Assembly: GCF_030137545.1 (NCBI RefSeq)
Contig: NZ_JARUVL010000005.1
Location: forward strand, 154,178-218,177
Source: Virgibacillus sp. LDC-1
GTDB taxonomy: Bacteria; Bacillota; Bacilli; Bacillales; Amphibacillaceae
Length of the DNA stretch: 64,000 bases
Reading direction: 5' to 3'
In this document: in pieces, positions 8,118 through 18,874 of the stretch
Layout: each line of letters begins with the position of its first letter
Position numbering within the stretch: position 1 is the first letter of the stretch
Made by a program: the position numbers and the translations under genes
Notes under the pieces: model-generated
Seen by the model: the letters and a program-made list of their open reading frames with translations, nothing else
What the model was told of the DNA's origin: nothing
The model's database searches: none

Positions 8118-10355
8118 TTAGCTCTCACACCATTCACATTCTTCCACATCGTTAGCTGTTGAACGTACATAGTATGTTGTTTTTAAGCCTTCTTTCCATG
8201 CTTGTAGATGTAACTCAAGAAGTACAGAAGCACGGATGTTATATGGCACATAGAAATTAAAAGAAATACTCTGATCGATATGCTTTTGTCTAGCGGCATT
8301 TTGCTTTACCGACCAACGCTGATCAACAATATAAGCACTCCGGCGATAAACATCATACGTATGATGGCTTAAATCTGGTGCTGTCGTCGGGATTTTAAAA
8401 TCCTTCTTTTCTTCATGGTAAAAAGGTTTAAAAATCGGATCAATGCTGGCAGTCGACCCCGCAATAATGGATGTTGACGAATTAGGTGCCACAGCCATCA
8501 AATACGCATTTCGAATTCCGTGCCTCTTAATTTCTTCTTTTAGAGCAGTCCATTTTTCATCCTGATAGCCCTTCGTTTCAAAGTACGCTCCATTGCTCCA
8601 CTGGCTACCTTCAAAAGCAGGATAGCTTCCCTTCTCCTTGCTTAACTGAAGACTTGTTTTAATTGTGTAATAAGCAATTCGTTCATATAAGTCATCTGCA
8701 AAGGCTACCGCTTCTTCACTTTCCCAATGTATTCCCTTTAAAGCAAGCAGGTGATGCCAGCCAAATGTCCCTAAGCCAATCGCACGATATTTTTTATTTG
8801 TCATCTGTGTTTGTAAAATCGGTAACGTATTAATATCAATTACATTGTCTAGCATACGAACCTGTATGGAAATCAAGCGCTCTAATGCATCATCTGGTAC
8901 TGCTCTACCCAAATTAATCGAGCTTAGATTACAAACAACGAAATCTCCTGCGTGATATTTTTTAACAATTGTTTGATCCTGTTCGATAAATTCTTCAATA
9001 AATTGTGTTGGAGACTGATTTTGGGTAATTTCTGTACAAAGATTCGAGCAATAAATCATACCGGCATGGGCGTTACTATTTTGCCGATTTACTTCATCAC
9101 GGTAAAACATAAACGGTGTTCCTGACTCTAATTGCGATTTTAGGATACGTTTCATAATCGTAATTGCCGGAACTTGCTTTCGAGATAACGTTTCATTAGC
9201 TATGCAAGCCTCGTATTTGCTCCGCCAAGAACCAGATCCTTTTTGCTCATCGTAAAAGTCTTCTAAAGAAAATCCCATGACCTGTCTTACTTCATGCGGG
9301 TCAAACAAATACCAATCACCACGCTTGTCCACTTGTTCCATAAAATAATCCGGCAAACAAACACCTGTAAAAATATCATGTGCACGCATACGATCGTCAC
9401 CATTATTTAGCTTTAAATCAAGGAACGATTCAATGTCTGTATGCCACACATCCAAGTAAATCGCAATGGCACCTTTACGTGTACCGAGCTGATCTACACT
9501 TACTGCAGTATTATTTAATTGCTTAATCCACGGAACAACGCCACTCGACATTCCTTTAAAGCCTTTAATAGCGCTTCCTCGCCCACGGATTTTCCCCATA
9601 TACACACCAATTCCTCCACCATTTTTAGAAAGCTTGGCGATATCTGAATTACTATCGTAAATAGATTGCAAGCTATCATCAACGGTATCTATAAAACAAC
9701 TAGAAAGCTGTCCATGCGTTTTTCCAGCATTGTTTAAAGTTGGGGTAGCAACGGTCATATATAAGTTACTTAATGCCCAGTACGCTTCCAGTACGAGCTC
9801 TGATCTATTTTCCTCTGGCTCATCCTGCATGAGGTGCATGGCAATAATCATCCAACGCTCCTGTGGTAATTCAAATGGATTCTTTTCATGGTCTATTGCT
9901 AAATAGCGGGTTGCCAATGTATGAATTCCAAGGTATGTAAACAGTAAATCTCGCTTCGGATCGATATGTTTTGCAAAGTGCTCGATCTCACGCTGCGTAT
10001 ATTGTTCGAGGAGGTGTGGCGAATAGATTCCTTCCTCTATTAATCGATTTATTAGTTTATAAAAACTGCCATATTGATTAGATACAGCTTCTCCTCGATT
10101 GCGCGCTGCACGTCGATATAAATCTTGCAAATAAATGCGCGCAGCTAAAAAAGTCCAATCCGGACTGGCTTCATCGATGTTTTCTAGTGCATTCTTTACA
10201 AGAACATCCATTGTCTTCTCCATAGAAGATTCTGGAGAGATGGCTTTTACCGCCTTTGCTTTATACATTTCTGTATCAAGCTGTAACCCCTTATTTGCTT
10301 CATCGATCACGTGAATCATTTGCTCTTGATGATTTTGCAGAGCTTCTGTTGTCAT
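8118..10355 (-). CDS. nrdE: Class I ribonucleotide reductase large (catalytic) subunit
   Basis: 745 residues. It reduces ribonucleoside diphosphates to deoxyribonucleotides. Active-site residues are in place: C220 (SSCFIDT) and C475 (VVCNLSSINLG) as the redox pair, N438-C440-E442 (CSNLCTE) with C440 as the thiyl radical, Y728-Y729 for radical transfer, and a C-terminal C740-x-x-C743 shuttle. No intact N-terminal ATP-cone motif is seen, so dATP feedback at the overall activity site is doubtful. RBS AGGAGGAA precedes the ATG. A 167-base gap separates it from the flavodoxin gene. Expression is controlled upstream by NrdR boxes and a cobalamin riboswitch, so it is expected to be off when adenosylcobalamin is present. 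The symbol nrdA would be equally defensible. Confidence 0.93.
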   Translation of the reverse strand: MTTEALQNHQEQMIHVIDEANKGLQLDTEMYKAKAVKAISPESSMEKTMDVLVKNALENIDEASPDWTFLAARIYLQDLYRRAARNRGEAVSNQYGSFYKLINRLIEEGIYSPHLLEQYTQREIEHFAKHIDPKRDLLFTYLGIHTLATRYLAIDHEKNPFELPQERWMIIAMHLMQDEPEENRSELVLEAYWALSNLYMTVATPTLNNAGKTHGQLSSCFIDTVDDSLQSIYDSNSDIAKLSKNGGGIGVYMGKIRGRGSAIKGFKGMSSGVVPWIKQLNNTAVSVDQLGTRKGAIAIYLDVWHTDIESFLDLKLNNGDDRMRAHDIFTGVCLPDYFMEQVDKRGDWYLFDPHEVRQVMGFSLEDFYDEQKGSGSWRSKYEACIANETLSRKQVPAITIMKRILKSQLESGTPFMFYRDEVNRQNSNAHAGMIYCSNLCTEITQNQSPTQFIEEFIEQDQTIVKKYHAGDFVVCNLSSINLGRAVPDDALERLISIQVRMLDNVIDINTLPILQTQMTNKKYRAIGLGTFGWHHLLALKGIHWESEEAVAFADDLYERIAYYTIKTSLQLSKEKGSYPAFEGSQWSNGAYFETKGYQDEKWTALKEEIKRHGIRNAYLMAVAPNSSTSIIAGSTASIDPIFKPFYHEEKKDFKIPTTAPDLSHHTYDVYRRSAYIVDQRWSVKQNAARQKHIDQSISFNFYVPYNIRASVLLELHLQAWKEGLKTTYYVRSTANDVEECEWCES

Positions 10356-10430
10356 GGCAATTCCTCCTGTTTAAAAACAATATGTATATAGCTTAATAAA
10401 CACGTTTTTACTAGAAACGGATTCCCAAAT

Positions 10431-10461
10431 AAAAAAAACCGCCCACCTTCAGTGTGAACGG
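10431..10461 (-). terminator. Riboswitch-controlled terminator in the nrd leader
   Basis: Minus-strand stem CCGTTCAC / GTGGGCGG (two G-U pairs) directly followed by eight Ts (10431-10438), about 80 bases downstream of the cobalamin aptamer and 75 bases before nrdE. It is the natural expression platform: ligand binding would favour this stem and stop transcription before nrdE. Confidence 0.75.
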
Positions 10462-10539
10462 ATTAAACGACAGAAATAGCCTATGCACTCCTACCGTTTC
10501 ACCATTCTATCACCCCGAAGAAATGAAACTAATGAATTA

Positions 10540-10704
10540 TGGCAGGTCTCCTGACTTGTGCTTCCTTCTACTAGGTGTCCTTCCCATATCGCTGCCTATC
10601 AAGCACTTCGACACAGTGGATATCCCGTTCGTCCACACTTACAGTTGCGGGGGCAGCTTCGGATTTAAACCGAATTCCCTTTTAAGACAATTTCTTGTCA
10701 CCGT
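10540..10704 (-). promoter_or_regulatory. Cobalamin (adenosylcobalamin-type) riboswitch
   Basis: Minus-strand leader carries the classical B12-box core GCTGCCCCCGCAACTGTA (complement of 10640-10657), preceded by the AAAAGGGAA element, followed by a GGGAAGG segment and the 3' conserved GTCAGGAGACCTGCC (complement of 10541-10555). These are the invariant blocks of the cobalamin aptamer in the right order and spacing. Position upstream of a B12-independent ribonucleotide reductase matches the known logic in which B12 shuts off the class I enzyme so that a B12-dependent class II enzyme can take over. Confidence 0.95.
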
Positions 10705-10713
10705 AACTCAAAA

Positions 10714-10760
10714 ACACTATATATAGTGTTTAAATTATTAAAAATAACAATATATTGTAT
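10714..10760 (-). promoter_or_regulatory. Pair of NrdR boxes over the nrd promoter
   Basis: Box 1, ACACTATATATAGTGT (10714-10729), is a perfect palindrome and an exact fit to the NrdR consensus. Box 2, centred on ACAATATATTGT (10747-10758), lies with its centre 31 bp away, three helical turns, which is the usual NrdR spacing. They overlap a minus-strand TTGTTA (-35 like) and a TATATA (-10 like). NrdR with bound ATP/dATP would repress here. Confidence 0.9.
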
Positions 10761-10830
10761 TTAAAGACTATCATAGAACATTCTTAAAAGCAATAGCGTA
10801 TCATTTCATTTTTTATAAAAGAATCGATTT

Positions 10831-11736
10831 TTATTTTTGATATTGCTCTAGCCTTCTAAAAAAATGATGCAAAAACGTATGAAATAATTTTTCTGTCGGC
10901 AGTAATTTTCGTTCCTCAGAAACGAGAACCCCAACTGTTCGCATAATACTCGGATCTACGATAGGAACCTTTACTGCTGAGCGAGGAATATTATCTACCA
11001 ATGTTATTTCAGGCACTAACGCTACTCCTAAACCAGCCGACACCATTCCTTTCACTGCATCCATATCCGCTCCTTCAAAGGCAATATCCGGTTGAAACCC
11101 ATGCTGCTGGCATGCTTTTAACGTGATATCACGAAGCATAAAGCCCTCCGGAAAAAAGATAAACGCATCCGTTCGAAGCTGATTTAATTTAATTGAGGAT
11201 GCGGTTGCAAGCGAATGGTTTCGGGGCAATAAAGCAACAATACGTTCATGAAACAGAACGCTTCCTTCCATGCCTTTCGTTTCCTTTGGTAATGGTGCCA
11301 ATAACGCAAGGTTAATGTTTCCGCGATGAACCCAATCAATTAATTCATGATATGCTCCTTGATTTAGCTCAAATTTTACATTTGGATATTGCACACGAAA
11401 TGCTGATATCGCTGTTGGCAACAGATAAGAAGCCATACTACTTGTATAACCAATGTGAATCGTTCCACGTTCTGGCTCCATATATTCCTCCACAACTTGT
11501 AAAGCATTGTAAATGACATTCATTGCCTGTTCCATATGATCTAAAAAAATCCGTCCCATTGGCGTTAATCTTACATTGCGCCCTTCACGAATAAACAACT
11601 CTACTCCAAGTTCCGCCTCTAAATTAAAAATTTGTCTACTGACAGCAGATTGCGCAACATGCAACGCATTTGCTGCTTCTGTAACATGCTCTCGCTTTGC
11701 TACTTCTATAAAATACTTAATTTGCCTTAGCTCCAT
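10831..11736 (-). CDS. LysR-family regulator, GltC-like
   Basis: 301 residues: N-terminal winged helix (MELRQIKYFIEVAKREHVT, then HVAQSAVSRQIFNLE) and a C-terminal LysR substrate-binding domain. The N-terminus and motifs such as LFIREGRNVRLTPMG resemble GltC, the activator of glutamate synthase in Bacillus, as far as I recall that sequence. The start at 11736 is fixed by AAGGAGG seven bases upstream; an upstream in-frame start would add 19 residues without a ribosome site. It is divergent from the glutamate dehydrogenase gene, so regulation of gdhA in response to 2-oxoglutarate or glutamate is the obvious guess. No glutamate synthase gene is in the window. Confidence 0.85.
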   Translation of the reverse strand: MELRQIKYFIEVAKREHVTEAANALHVAQSAVSRQIFNLEAELGVELFIREGRNVRLTPMGRIFLDHMEQAMNVIYNALQVVEEYMEPERGTIHIGYTSSMASYLLPTAISAFRVQYPNVKFELNQGAYHELIDWVHRGNINLALLAPLPKETKGMEGSVLFHERIVALLPRNHSLATASSIKLNQLRTDAFIFFPEGFMLRDITLKACQQHGFQPDIAFEGADMDAVKGMVSAGLGVALVPEITLVDNIPRSAVKVPIVDPSIMRTVGVLVSEERKLLPTEKLFHTFLHHFFRRLEQYQK

Positions 11737-11807
11737 AACGTCCCTCCTTACCAAACTTTTCTTCGTTACTATATTCCGACTTTTCCTTTTCATTATCTCA
11801 TATCGGC

Positions 11808-11829
11808 ATTAATTATATCTATAATTAAT
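11808..11829. promoter_or_regulatory. Perfect inverted repeat, candidate LysR-regulator operator
   Basis: ATTAATTAT (11808-11816) and its exact complement (11821-11829) around ATCT. It lies 72 bases upstream of the LysR start and about 210 upstream of gdhA, a position typical for the recognition site of a divergently encoded LysR protein. Confidence 0.5.
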
Positions 11830-11974
11830 ATTGCTTCGATCATTTTCAACCGTTACAATGAATAGTAACATCGTATATTCTTATAGAACGTTATCGGACG
11901 TTGAATCAAACAGGTGGTACGTATTAGAGATCGGATGCGATTTTATACGGTTCTTGCATTGGGTATCATTATGA

Positions 11975-13426
<1,452 letters not shown>

Positions 13427-13446
13427 TTTACTCTTTATGTCCATTT

Positions 13447-13482
13447 AACAAGCTTATCGCTTTTGTGATAAGCTTGTTTTAA
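13447..13482 (+). terminator. Terminator of gdhA
   Basis: Perfect 12-bp stem, AACAAGCTTATC (13447-13458) with its complement (13467-13478), then TTTT-type tail, 20 bases after the stop. Confidence 0.88.
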
Positions 13483-13531
13483 TGTGGAATCGCTAGCATC
13501 TTTTAATATAGTCTGAAAATCATCTATATTA

Positions 13532-13559
13532 TTTACAGGGGTAGCATAGCGATTAAAAT
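13532..13559 (+). promoter_or_regulatory. Candidate promoter for the BCCT transporter gene
   Basis: TTTACA (13532-13537), 16-bp spacer, TAAAAT (13554-13559), leaving a leader of roughly 280 bases. The 13483-13849 stretch holds no other feature I can support. Confidence 0.3.
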
Positions 13560-13849
13560 GTTACTCTTTTTTTCATTTTCAGCGGAACATGTTTCACATT
13601 TGTAATAAGTGGGTAAATTAAAATGGAGTTTTTTTTGTATTTTTAGATTCATTATTTTTGAACATATACGCTCGCATCATACATCCCTTGAAATATGCAT
13701 TGTGATGCTCTTCTGCATTCCGCTTCCTTGGATTACATACATTAACTCCATTTGTACACATTCATTTAAACCAACACCATTCTATCGCATATTGTATGAA
13801 CAACGAATTTGCTACATTTAAAAAAGACAACACGAAGGAGATTATCGTT

Positions 13850-15415
13850 ATGAAAGCAAAGTTAATTGATTGGCCTACTTTTATTGGAGCTTTAATCCTT
13901 ATTTTAGGCGTTTCCATCCCATTAGTTGTTTATCCAACCGCTGGCAAGAAAATTGTAGATATGGCAAACGCATTTATGACAGGAAATTTCGGCATACTTT
14001 ATTTACTTGTCGGATTAGCTGCATTTGCCTTTCTTATCTTTGTTGCCTTTAGTAAAAACGGCCATATAAAGTTAGGTAAACGTGAGGACCGTAAAGAGTT
14101 TGGGACTTTTTCATGGGCAGCCATGCTCTTTGCAGCAGGAATCGGCTCTAGTATTCTTTATTGGGGAATGATCGAGTGGGCGTATTATTATCAAACACCC
14201 CCATTCGGGATTGAAGCTGGCTCAAAGGAAGCCATTTCGTGGGCATCCACATATGGGATTTTTCATTGGGGTCCTATTGCATGGGCAATTTATACATTGC
14301 CAGCTCTTCCGATCGCATATTTTTACTATGTTCGAAAAAAGCCTGTATTAAAAATTAGTGAAGCTGTAAGACCTGTGCTTGGTAAGCTCGTGGATACCCC
14401 GCTCGGTGTCGTGATTGATGTGTTATTTATGTTTGGTCTTATGGGGGGCGCTGGAACAACACTTGCCCTTGGAACCCCTATGATTGCTGAAGGTATCCAT
14501 GATTTAACAGGTATCCCGATAACACTTGGGATGAAAGCGGTAATTATGCTTTTATGTACGATCATTTTTGCTGTAAGTGCATATTCCGGATTACGAAAAG
14601 GAATTAAAATCTTAAGTGATGTAAACCTTTGGTTAGCTATCTTCATATTATTATTTATTTTTATTTTTGGTCCAACGCTTTTCATTAGTGAAACAACTTT
14701 TACAAGCATCGGGCTTATTGCGGATAATTTCTTCCATATGGCAACATGGCTCGAACCATTTGGAAATTTAGCTGGTTTTACCGAAACCCAATTTCCCGAA
14801 TCATGGACCATCTTCTATTGGGCTTGGTGGGTTGTTTATGCACCATTTGTTGGACTTTTCGTAGCGCGAATCTCTCGTGGTAGAACAATAAAAGAAATGA
14901 TATTAGGGACAATGATATACGGAACGTTAGGCTGCTTACTTTTCTTTGGTATTCTTGGTAATTTCGGTCTATATTTACAGCTAACAGGAAGCTTTGATGT
15001 TATTAGTTTTATGAACGCTAATGGAGCACCTGCAGCGATAATTGCTATTTTACATCAGCTACCAATGTCCAATATCATCGTCGGTGTATTTACGGTTCTC
15101 GCAATTATTTTCTTAGCAACAACCTTTGATTCGTCGTCTTACATTCTCGCTTCTGTCGTTCAAAAACAGGTGCAAACAGAACCATTACGTTGGAATCGTT
15201 TATTTTGGGCGTTTACATTATGTTTATTACCACTCGTACTGATGTTTGTAGGCGATTTAGAAACGTTACGAACAGCAAGTATTGTTGCTGGGTTTCCAGT
15301 TATATTTATTATGTTTTTACTTGCTTGGTCCTTTTTAAAGGCCTCTAATCACGATTTACGAGCGGCACGAGATTATGATCCACCAACCATCTATATTAAT
15401 CGCAAAACAAAGTAA
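13850..15415 (+). CDS. BCCT-family transporter (betaine/carnitine/choline type)
   Basis: 521 residues, about twelve membrane segments. The family signature WAWWVVYAPFVGLFVARIS is present, followed by RGRTIKEMI. The helix-3 stretch AAGIGSSILYWGMIEWAYYY resembles the CaiT branch (precursor/product or uncoupled exchange) more than the GMGIGLVFxG stretch of the sodium-coupled osmoprotectant importers OpuD/BetP, and there is no long charged C-terminal osmosensor. Substrate is therefore open: carnitine, a betaine or another trimethylammonium compound. The ATG at 13850 has AAGGAG nine bases upstream; an in-frame start 18 codons earlier lacks one. Single-gene unit ended by a terminator. Confidence 0.88.
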   Translation: MKAKLIDWPTFIGALILILGVSIPLVVYPTAGKKIVDMANAFMTGNFGILYLLVGLAAFAFLIFVAFSKNGHIKLGKREDRKEFGTFSWAAMLFAAGIGSSILYWGMIEWAYYYQTPPFGIEAGSKEAISWASTYGIFHWGPIAWAIYTLPALPIAYFYYVRKKPVLKISEAVRPVLGKLVDTPLGVVIDVLFMFGLMGGAGTTLALGTPMIAEGIHDLTGIPITLGMKAVIMLLCTIIFAVSAYSGLRKGIKILSDVNLWLAIFILLFIFIFGPTLFISETTFTSIGLIADNFFHMATWLEPFGNLAGFTETQFPESWTIFYWAWWVVYAPFVGLFVARISRGRTIKEMILGTMIYGTLGCLLFFGILGNFGLYLQLTGSFDVISFMNANGAPAAIIAILHQLPMSNIIVGVFTVLAIIFLATTFDSSSYILASVVQKQVQTEPLRWNRLFWAFTLCLLPLVLMFVGDLETLRTASIVAGFPVIFIMFLLAWSFLKASNHDLRAARDYDPPTIYINRKTK

Positions 15416-15443
15416 TAAGGGCTGAGGCATTCTAGTAAATGTA

Positions 15444-15487
15444 AAAAAGTCAGATCGTTCATCTTTCGATGGACGGCCTGACTTTTT
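15444..15487 (+). terminator. Terminator of the BCCT transporter gene
   Basis: AAAAAGTCAG at 15444-15453 pairs with CTGACTTTTT at 15478-15487 around a GC-rich inner stem; T-run included in the stem. Confidence 0.85.
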
Positions 15488-15658
15488 ATAAGGTCTTTTT
15501 ATCACTCTTTGAGGTAGCACCTTTGTTGACTTACACTACAGAGGCTGCTTTCCGCGGAAACGAATTCAGGCCCCATTCGTTCCAGATACCTAAACAGAGG
15601 ATAATTTGATTACTTATTTATGGTGAGTTGTATCAAACCATTACAATTTTGTTTTGAA

Positions 15659-16234
15659 CTAATGGAATATTTCAGACTCTGCTGTTAGATCCTCTAGCTT
15701 CATTTGTACGGCATCTAAATAAGCGTCTCGAGCAAATAAGCCGATTCGTTTAATTACCATATCTTCTGCATCAAATAGTAAAAAGTAATTTTCATCAAAC
15801 ATATAATATGTTTGCATCGCGTGGTAGATTGTATAATTTGGGTAGCTATTTACTAGCTTATCAACAGAGTCATTCATAACGATTCCAGCTGTTGTATGCG
15901 CATCTTCTGCTTCTGTCATAAAGCCTATTAATTTGCTTTTTTCAATCGCCAAAACAAATTCTGAGGTAGCAATAACTTGAAAACGGTCTGGATGTTTATC
16001 CGTAGCCATTTCATCCATATGTAATTCCTGGCCAATCGTCTCCTCAACATCATGTATCGAGCTCCCTAACCGAATACCTTCTAATCCCAGTTCTCCCCCC
16101 AAAGAAGATGTTATAGAATGTGTTTCGGTGTCTCGATTATTATTCACAGTCTTTTCTTCATTTACTGAATGCTGTTGGTCGTTACTGCACGCAACAAGTA
16201 TAAAGATGATAATTAACAATGGTAATTGCTTCAC
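15659..16234 (-). CDS. Putative lipoprotein of unknown function
   Basis: 191 residues. A hydrophobic start ends in the lipobox ILVAC (Cys16), followed by a polar, Asn/Thr-rich linker to about residue 45. The rest contains two loosely similar segments, EGIRLGSSIHDVEETIG and AGIVMNDSVDKLVNSYP, each followed by beta-rich sequence; such repeats occur in Gram-positive surface proteins that carry a beta-lactamase-inhibitor-like or CAP-associated fold, but I do not recognise the family. Monocistronic, convergent with the BCCT gene. The region just downstream (15541-15600) contains a fragment resembling a dispersed repeat. Confidence 0.75.
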   Translation of the reverse strand: MKQLPLLIIIFILVACSNDQQHSVNEEKTVNNNRDTETHSITSSLGGELGLEGIRLGSSIHDVEETIGQELHMDEMATDKHPDRFQVIATSEFVLAIEKSKLIGFMTEAEDAHTTAGIVMNDSVDKLVNSYPNYTIYHAMQTYYMFDENYFLLFDAEDMVIKRIGLFARDAYLDAVQMKLEDLTAESEIFH

Positions 16235-16503
16235 TTCGCCACCTCAATCTCCGATGTCATAACTTTATATCGACCTATTTTCTCCTTCTATAAAGCGTTC
16301 TTTCCGTTTCCCCGACCAAACAAAGTTATTATTTGGAGCTAACAACAAATAACACAATCAATTGCACGATTCAGCTTCCATTCCAACTATCTTTCATCCT
16401 TTTAACTAATTGAAATGGATGCGCTTTCATGATAGTATCAGACTTGAAATTAATTATAATAAAAATTCCGAAATATGAAACAAGGGGAAGTGGAGGGGAA
16501 AGC

Positions 16504-18855
16504 ATGGGAAACACAAAGCATACAGGACCAATTAAGCTTTCAAAAAAGCCTGATCCAAGCTTATGGGTTAGTAGTATACCTTTTGGACTCGGCAAAATAA
16601 AACCACACCATCTTCGTGATACGATGAAAGTCGTCTGGGAAAACAAAGATAATTTACCGTACGCTACACGCATTTTAACACAAGGTGTCTGTGATGGCTG
16701 TGCTCTTGGAGTTTCTGGCTTAAAAGATCAAACACTCACTGGTCCACATTTATGCACGACTCGATTAAATATATTACGGCTAAATACGATGAAATCAATT
16801 AACAAGGAGATTCTCCATGCCGATATTGATGAATTAAAAGAACGAAGCAGCACAGAGCTTCGCGAACTTGGTCGTATCCCATATCCACTCATTCGCAAGC
16901 CTGGAGAAAGAAGGTTTTCACGTCTTTCCTGGGAGGATGCAATGACATTGATTGCGAATAAGTATAAAGCAATTCAACCGAAGCAGGCCGCCTTTTATTT
17001 AACATCACGAGGAATTACAAATGAATCTTATTATACCGCCGCCAAAGTGGCACGATTTCTAGGAACAAACAACATTGACAACGCCTCCCGCATTTGCCAT
17101 TCACCTTCAAAAACAGCTTTAAGTCGCTCATTAGGGATTGGTGCGTCTAGCTGCAATTATAAGGATTGGATAGGTACTGATGTGCTCGTTTTTTGGGGTT
17201 CTGTAGCAGCAAATAATCAACCTGTATCAACTAAATATATGTATGCAGCGAAACGAAAAGGAACCAAGATTATTATCATTAATCCCTACCACGAACCTGC
17301 TATGGATCAATATTGGATACCTTCGATTACGGAATCGGCTTTATTCGGCACAAAAATTGCAGATGATGTGTTTCAAGTAAATATCGGTGGAGACATCGCC
17401 TTCATGCATGGAATAATGAAGCATTGGTTTGCAATGGAAGAAGAGGAGCATGGTTCAGCAATTGATCATTCGTTTGTAAAAGAACATGTCAACGGGTATG
17501 AACAGCTCCGAGCGTTCGTCCAACATTTTGATTGGAAGCAGCTTGAAGCATCCGCAGGGATATCGAAGGAACGAATAAAGGAGCTCGCGGTTCTTCTAGC
17601 AAGATCAACATCTGCAGTATTTGTGTGGTCGATGGGGCTAACCCAACATCGATTCGGAACCGATAATGTCTCACAAGTAGCTAATTTAGCATTGCTTCGT
17701 GGCTTTATCGGACGGGAGCATTGTGGAGTAATGCCGATTCGTGGTCATTCTGGTGTACAAGGATCAGGAGAAATGGGTGCAGATCCATTTGTATTACCTG
17801 GTGGAAATATGAATGAAGAAAATCGAACACGTGTAGAAAACATATGGGGCTTTCCAATTCCTGAATGGCAAGGAGACATTGTTGGGGTCTCACTTGAAAA
17901 TGCATTATTACCAGAGGAGCATGAACGAAAGCTAAAGCTTTATTATATGTCAGGTGGAAATTTTCTCGAAACGATGCCTGATCCTGATTTTGTCCAGCAA
18001 TGCCTAGAAAACATAGAAGTTCGAGTACATCAAGATATTATCTTAAATAGTTCCACACTAGTCGATGCGAAAGAAGCGGTTGTTGTACTTCCAGCAATGA
18101 CTCGGTATGAACAGCCTGGTGGTGGAACGTCTACTTCCACAGAGCGGATGGTCTACTATTCGCCAGAAATTAAAGGACCACGCATTGAAGAGGCAAGAGC
18201 AGAATGGGAGATTTATGTTGATTTAGCGAAGCGAGTAATACCGGAGAAAACGGAATTAATCAACTTTTCTAATGCAACAGAAATACGGGAAGAAATTGCG
18301 CAAGCCGCTCCTAATTATGATGGCATTCAACACCTAAAAAAGAAAGGTGATGTATTTCAATGGGGTGGCGCTTGGCTTTGTGAAGGAGGTATATGTCCAA
18401 CAAAGGATGGAAAAGGGAACCTTATCGCAATCGAGCTGCCGGAGCTCCGTAAACCAGAAGGCCACTTTTATGTAACGACACGTCGGGGGAAGCAATTTAA
18501 TTCGATGATATATAGTGATACCGATCCATTTAATGATGCAGATCGCTATGATATTCTTATGAATCACGAAGACGGCGAATCTCATGGGATTTCAGAGGGC
18601 GATGCAATTGTAGCCTTTAATCAATTCGGTTCCTTCACAGGACGTGCCAAGTTTGTACTCTTGAAGAATGGAAATATAGAGGTGCATTGGCCAGAAGGAA
18701 ATGTGCTTATTCCTAAAGGCGTATATGAGGCCGAAGCAGGGATTCCTGAGTATAATACTTCCGTTATCGTCGAAAAAGCGGAAACATACTTTGCTCATAA
18801 AGATACGAAGTATGCAGAAAAGCGAATGGAAGAATTAGAAACGGAGATGACGTAA
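16504..18855 (+). CDS. Formate-dehydrogenase-like molybdopterin oxidoreductase alpha subunit (FdhF/YdeP type)
   Basis: 783 residues of the molybdopterin oxidoreductase superfamily, subgroup of stand-alone alpha subunits (TIGR01701-like). N-terminal cysteines C63-x-x-C66 (GVCDGCALG) and C84 may hold an iron-sulfur cluster; the molybdopterin-binding body follows, with SRICHSPSKTALSRSLG in the expected place of the metal-proximal loop, and a C-terminal molydopterin-dinucleotide-binding domain (TRRGKQFNSMIYSDTDPFN). The start at 16504 has GGAGGGG upstream. The neighbour fdhD, which sulfurates the molybdenum cofactor of formate dehydrogenases, supports a formate-dehydrogenase-like role. No beta or gamma subunit is present, so the electron acceptor is unknown. 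Confidence 0.85.
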   Translation: MGNTKHTGPIKLSKKPDPSLWVSSIPFGLGKIKPHHLRDTMKVVWENKDNLPYATRILTQGVCDGCALGVSGLKDQTLTGPHLCTTRLNILRLNTMKSINKEILHADIDELKERSSTELRELGRIPYPLIRKPGERRFSRLSWEDAMTLIANKYKAIQPKQAAFYLTSRGITNESYYTAAKVARFLGTNNIDNASRICHSPSKTALSRSLGIGASSCNYKDWIGTDVLVFWGSVAANNQPVSTKYMYAAKRKGTKIIIINPYHEPAMDQYWIPSITESALFGTKIADDVFQVNIGGDIAFMHGIMKHWFAMEEEEHGSAIDHSFVKEHVNGYEQLRAFVQHFDWKQLEASAGISKERIKELAVLLARSTSAVFVWSMGLTQHRFGTDNVSQVANLALLRGFIGREHCGVMPIRGHSGVQGSGEMGADPFVLPGGNMNEENRTRVENIWGFPIPEWQGDIVGVSLENALLPEEHERKLKLYYMSGGNFLETMPDPDFVQQCLENIEVRVHQDIILNSSTLVDAKEAVVVLPAMTRYEQPGGGTSTSTERMVYYSPEIKGPRIEEARAEWEIYVDLAKRVIPEKTELINFSNATEIREEIAQAAPNYDGIQHLKKKGDVFQWGGAWLCEGGICPTKDGKGNLIAIELPELRKPEGHFYVTTRRGKQFNSMIYSDTDPFNDADRYDILMNHEDGESHGISEGDAIVAFNQFGSFTGRAKFVLLKNGNIEVHWPEGNVLIPKGVYEAEAGIPEYNTSVIVEKAETYFAHKDTKYAEKRMEELETEMT

Positions 18856-18874
18856 ACCAAGTAGGTGATATTGG

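Noticed and set aside
10454..10726. A 90-codon plus-strand frame
   Set aside because: It lies wholly on the opposite strand of the cobalamin riboswitch and NrdR boxes; the RNA structure explains the sequence.
13609..13821. A 70-codon frame upstream of the BCCT gene
   Set aside because: No clear ribosome site, cysteine/histidine-rich unlikely composition, and it runs into the BCCT start region in another frame.
14326..14811. A 161-codon frame opposite to the BCCT gene
   Set aside because: Shadow frame of a membrane protein gene without ribosome site.
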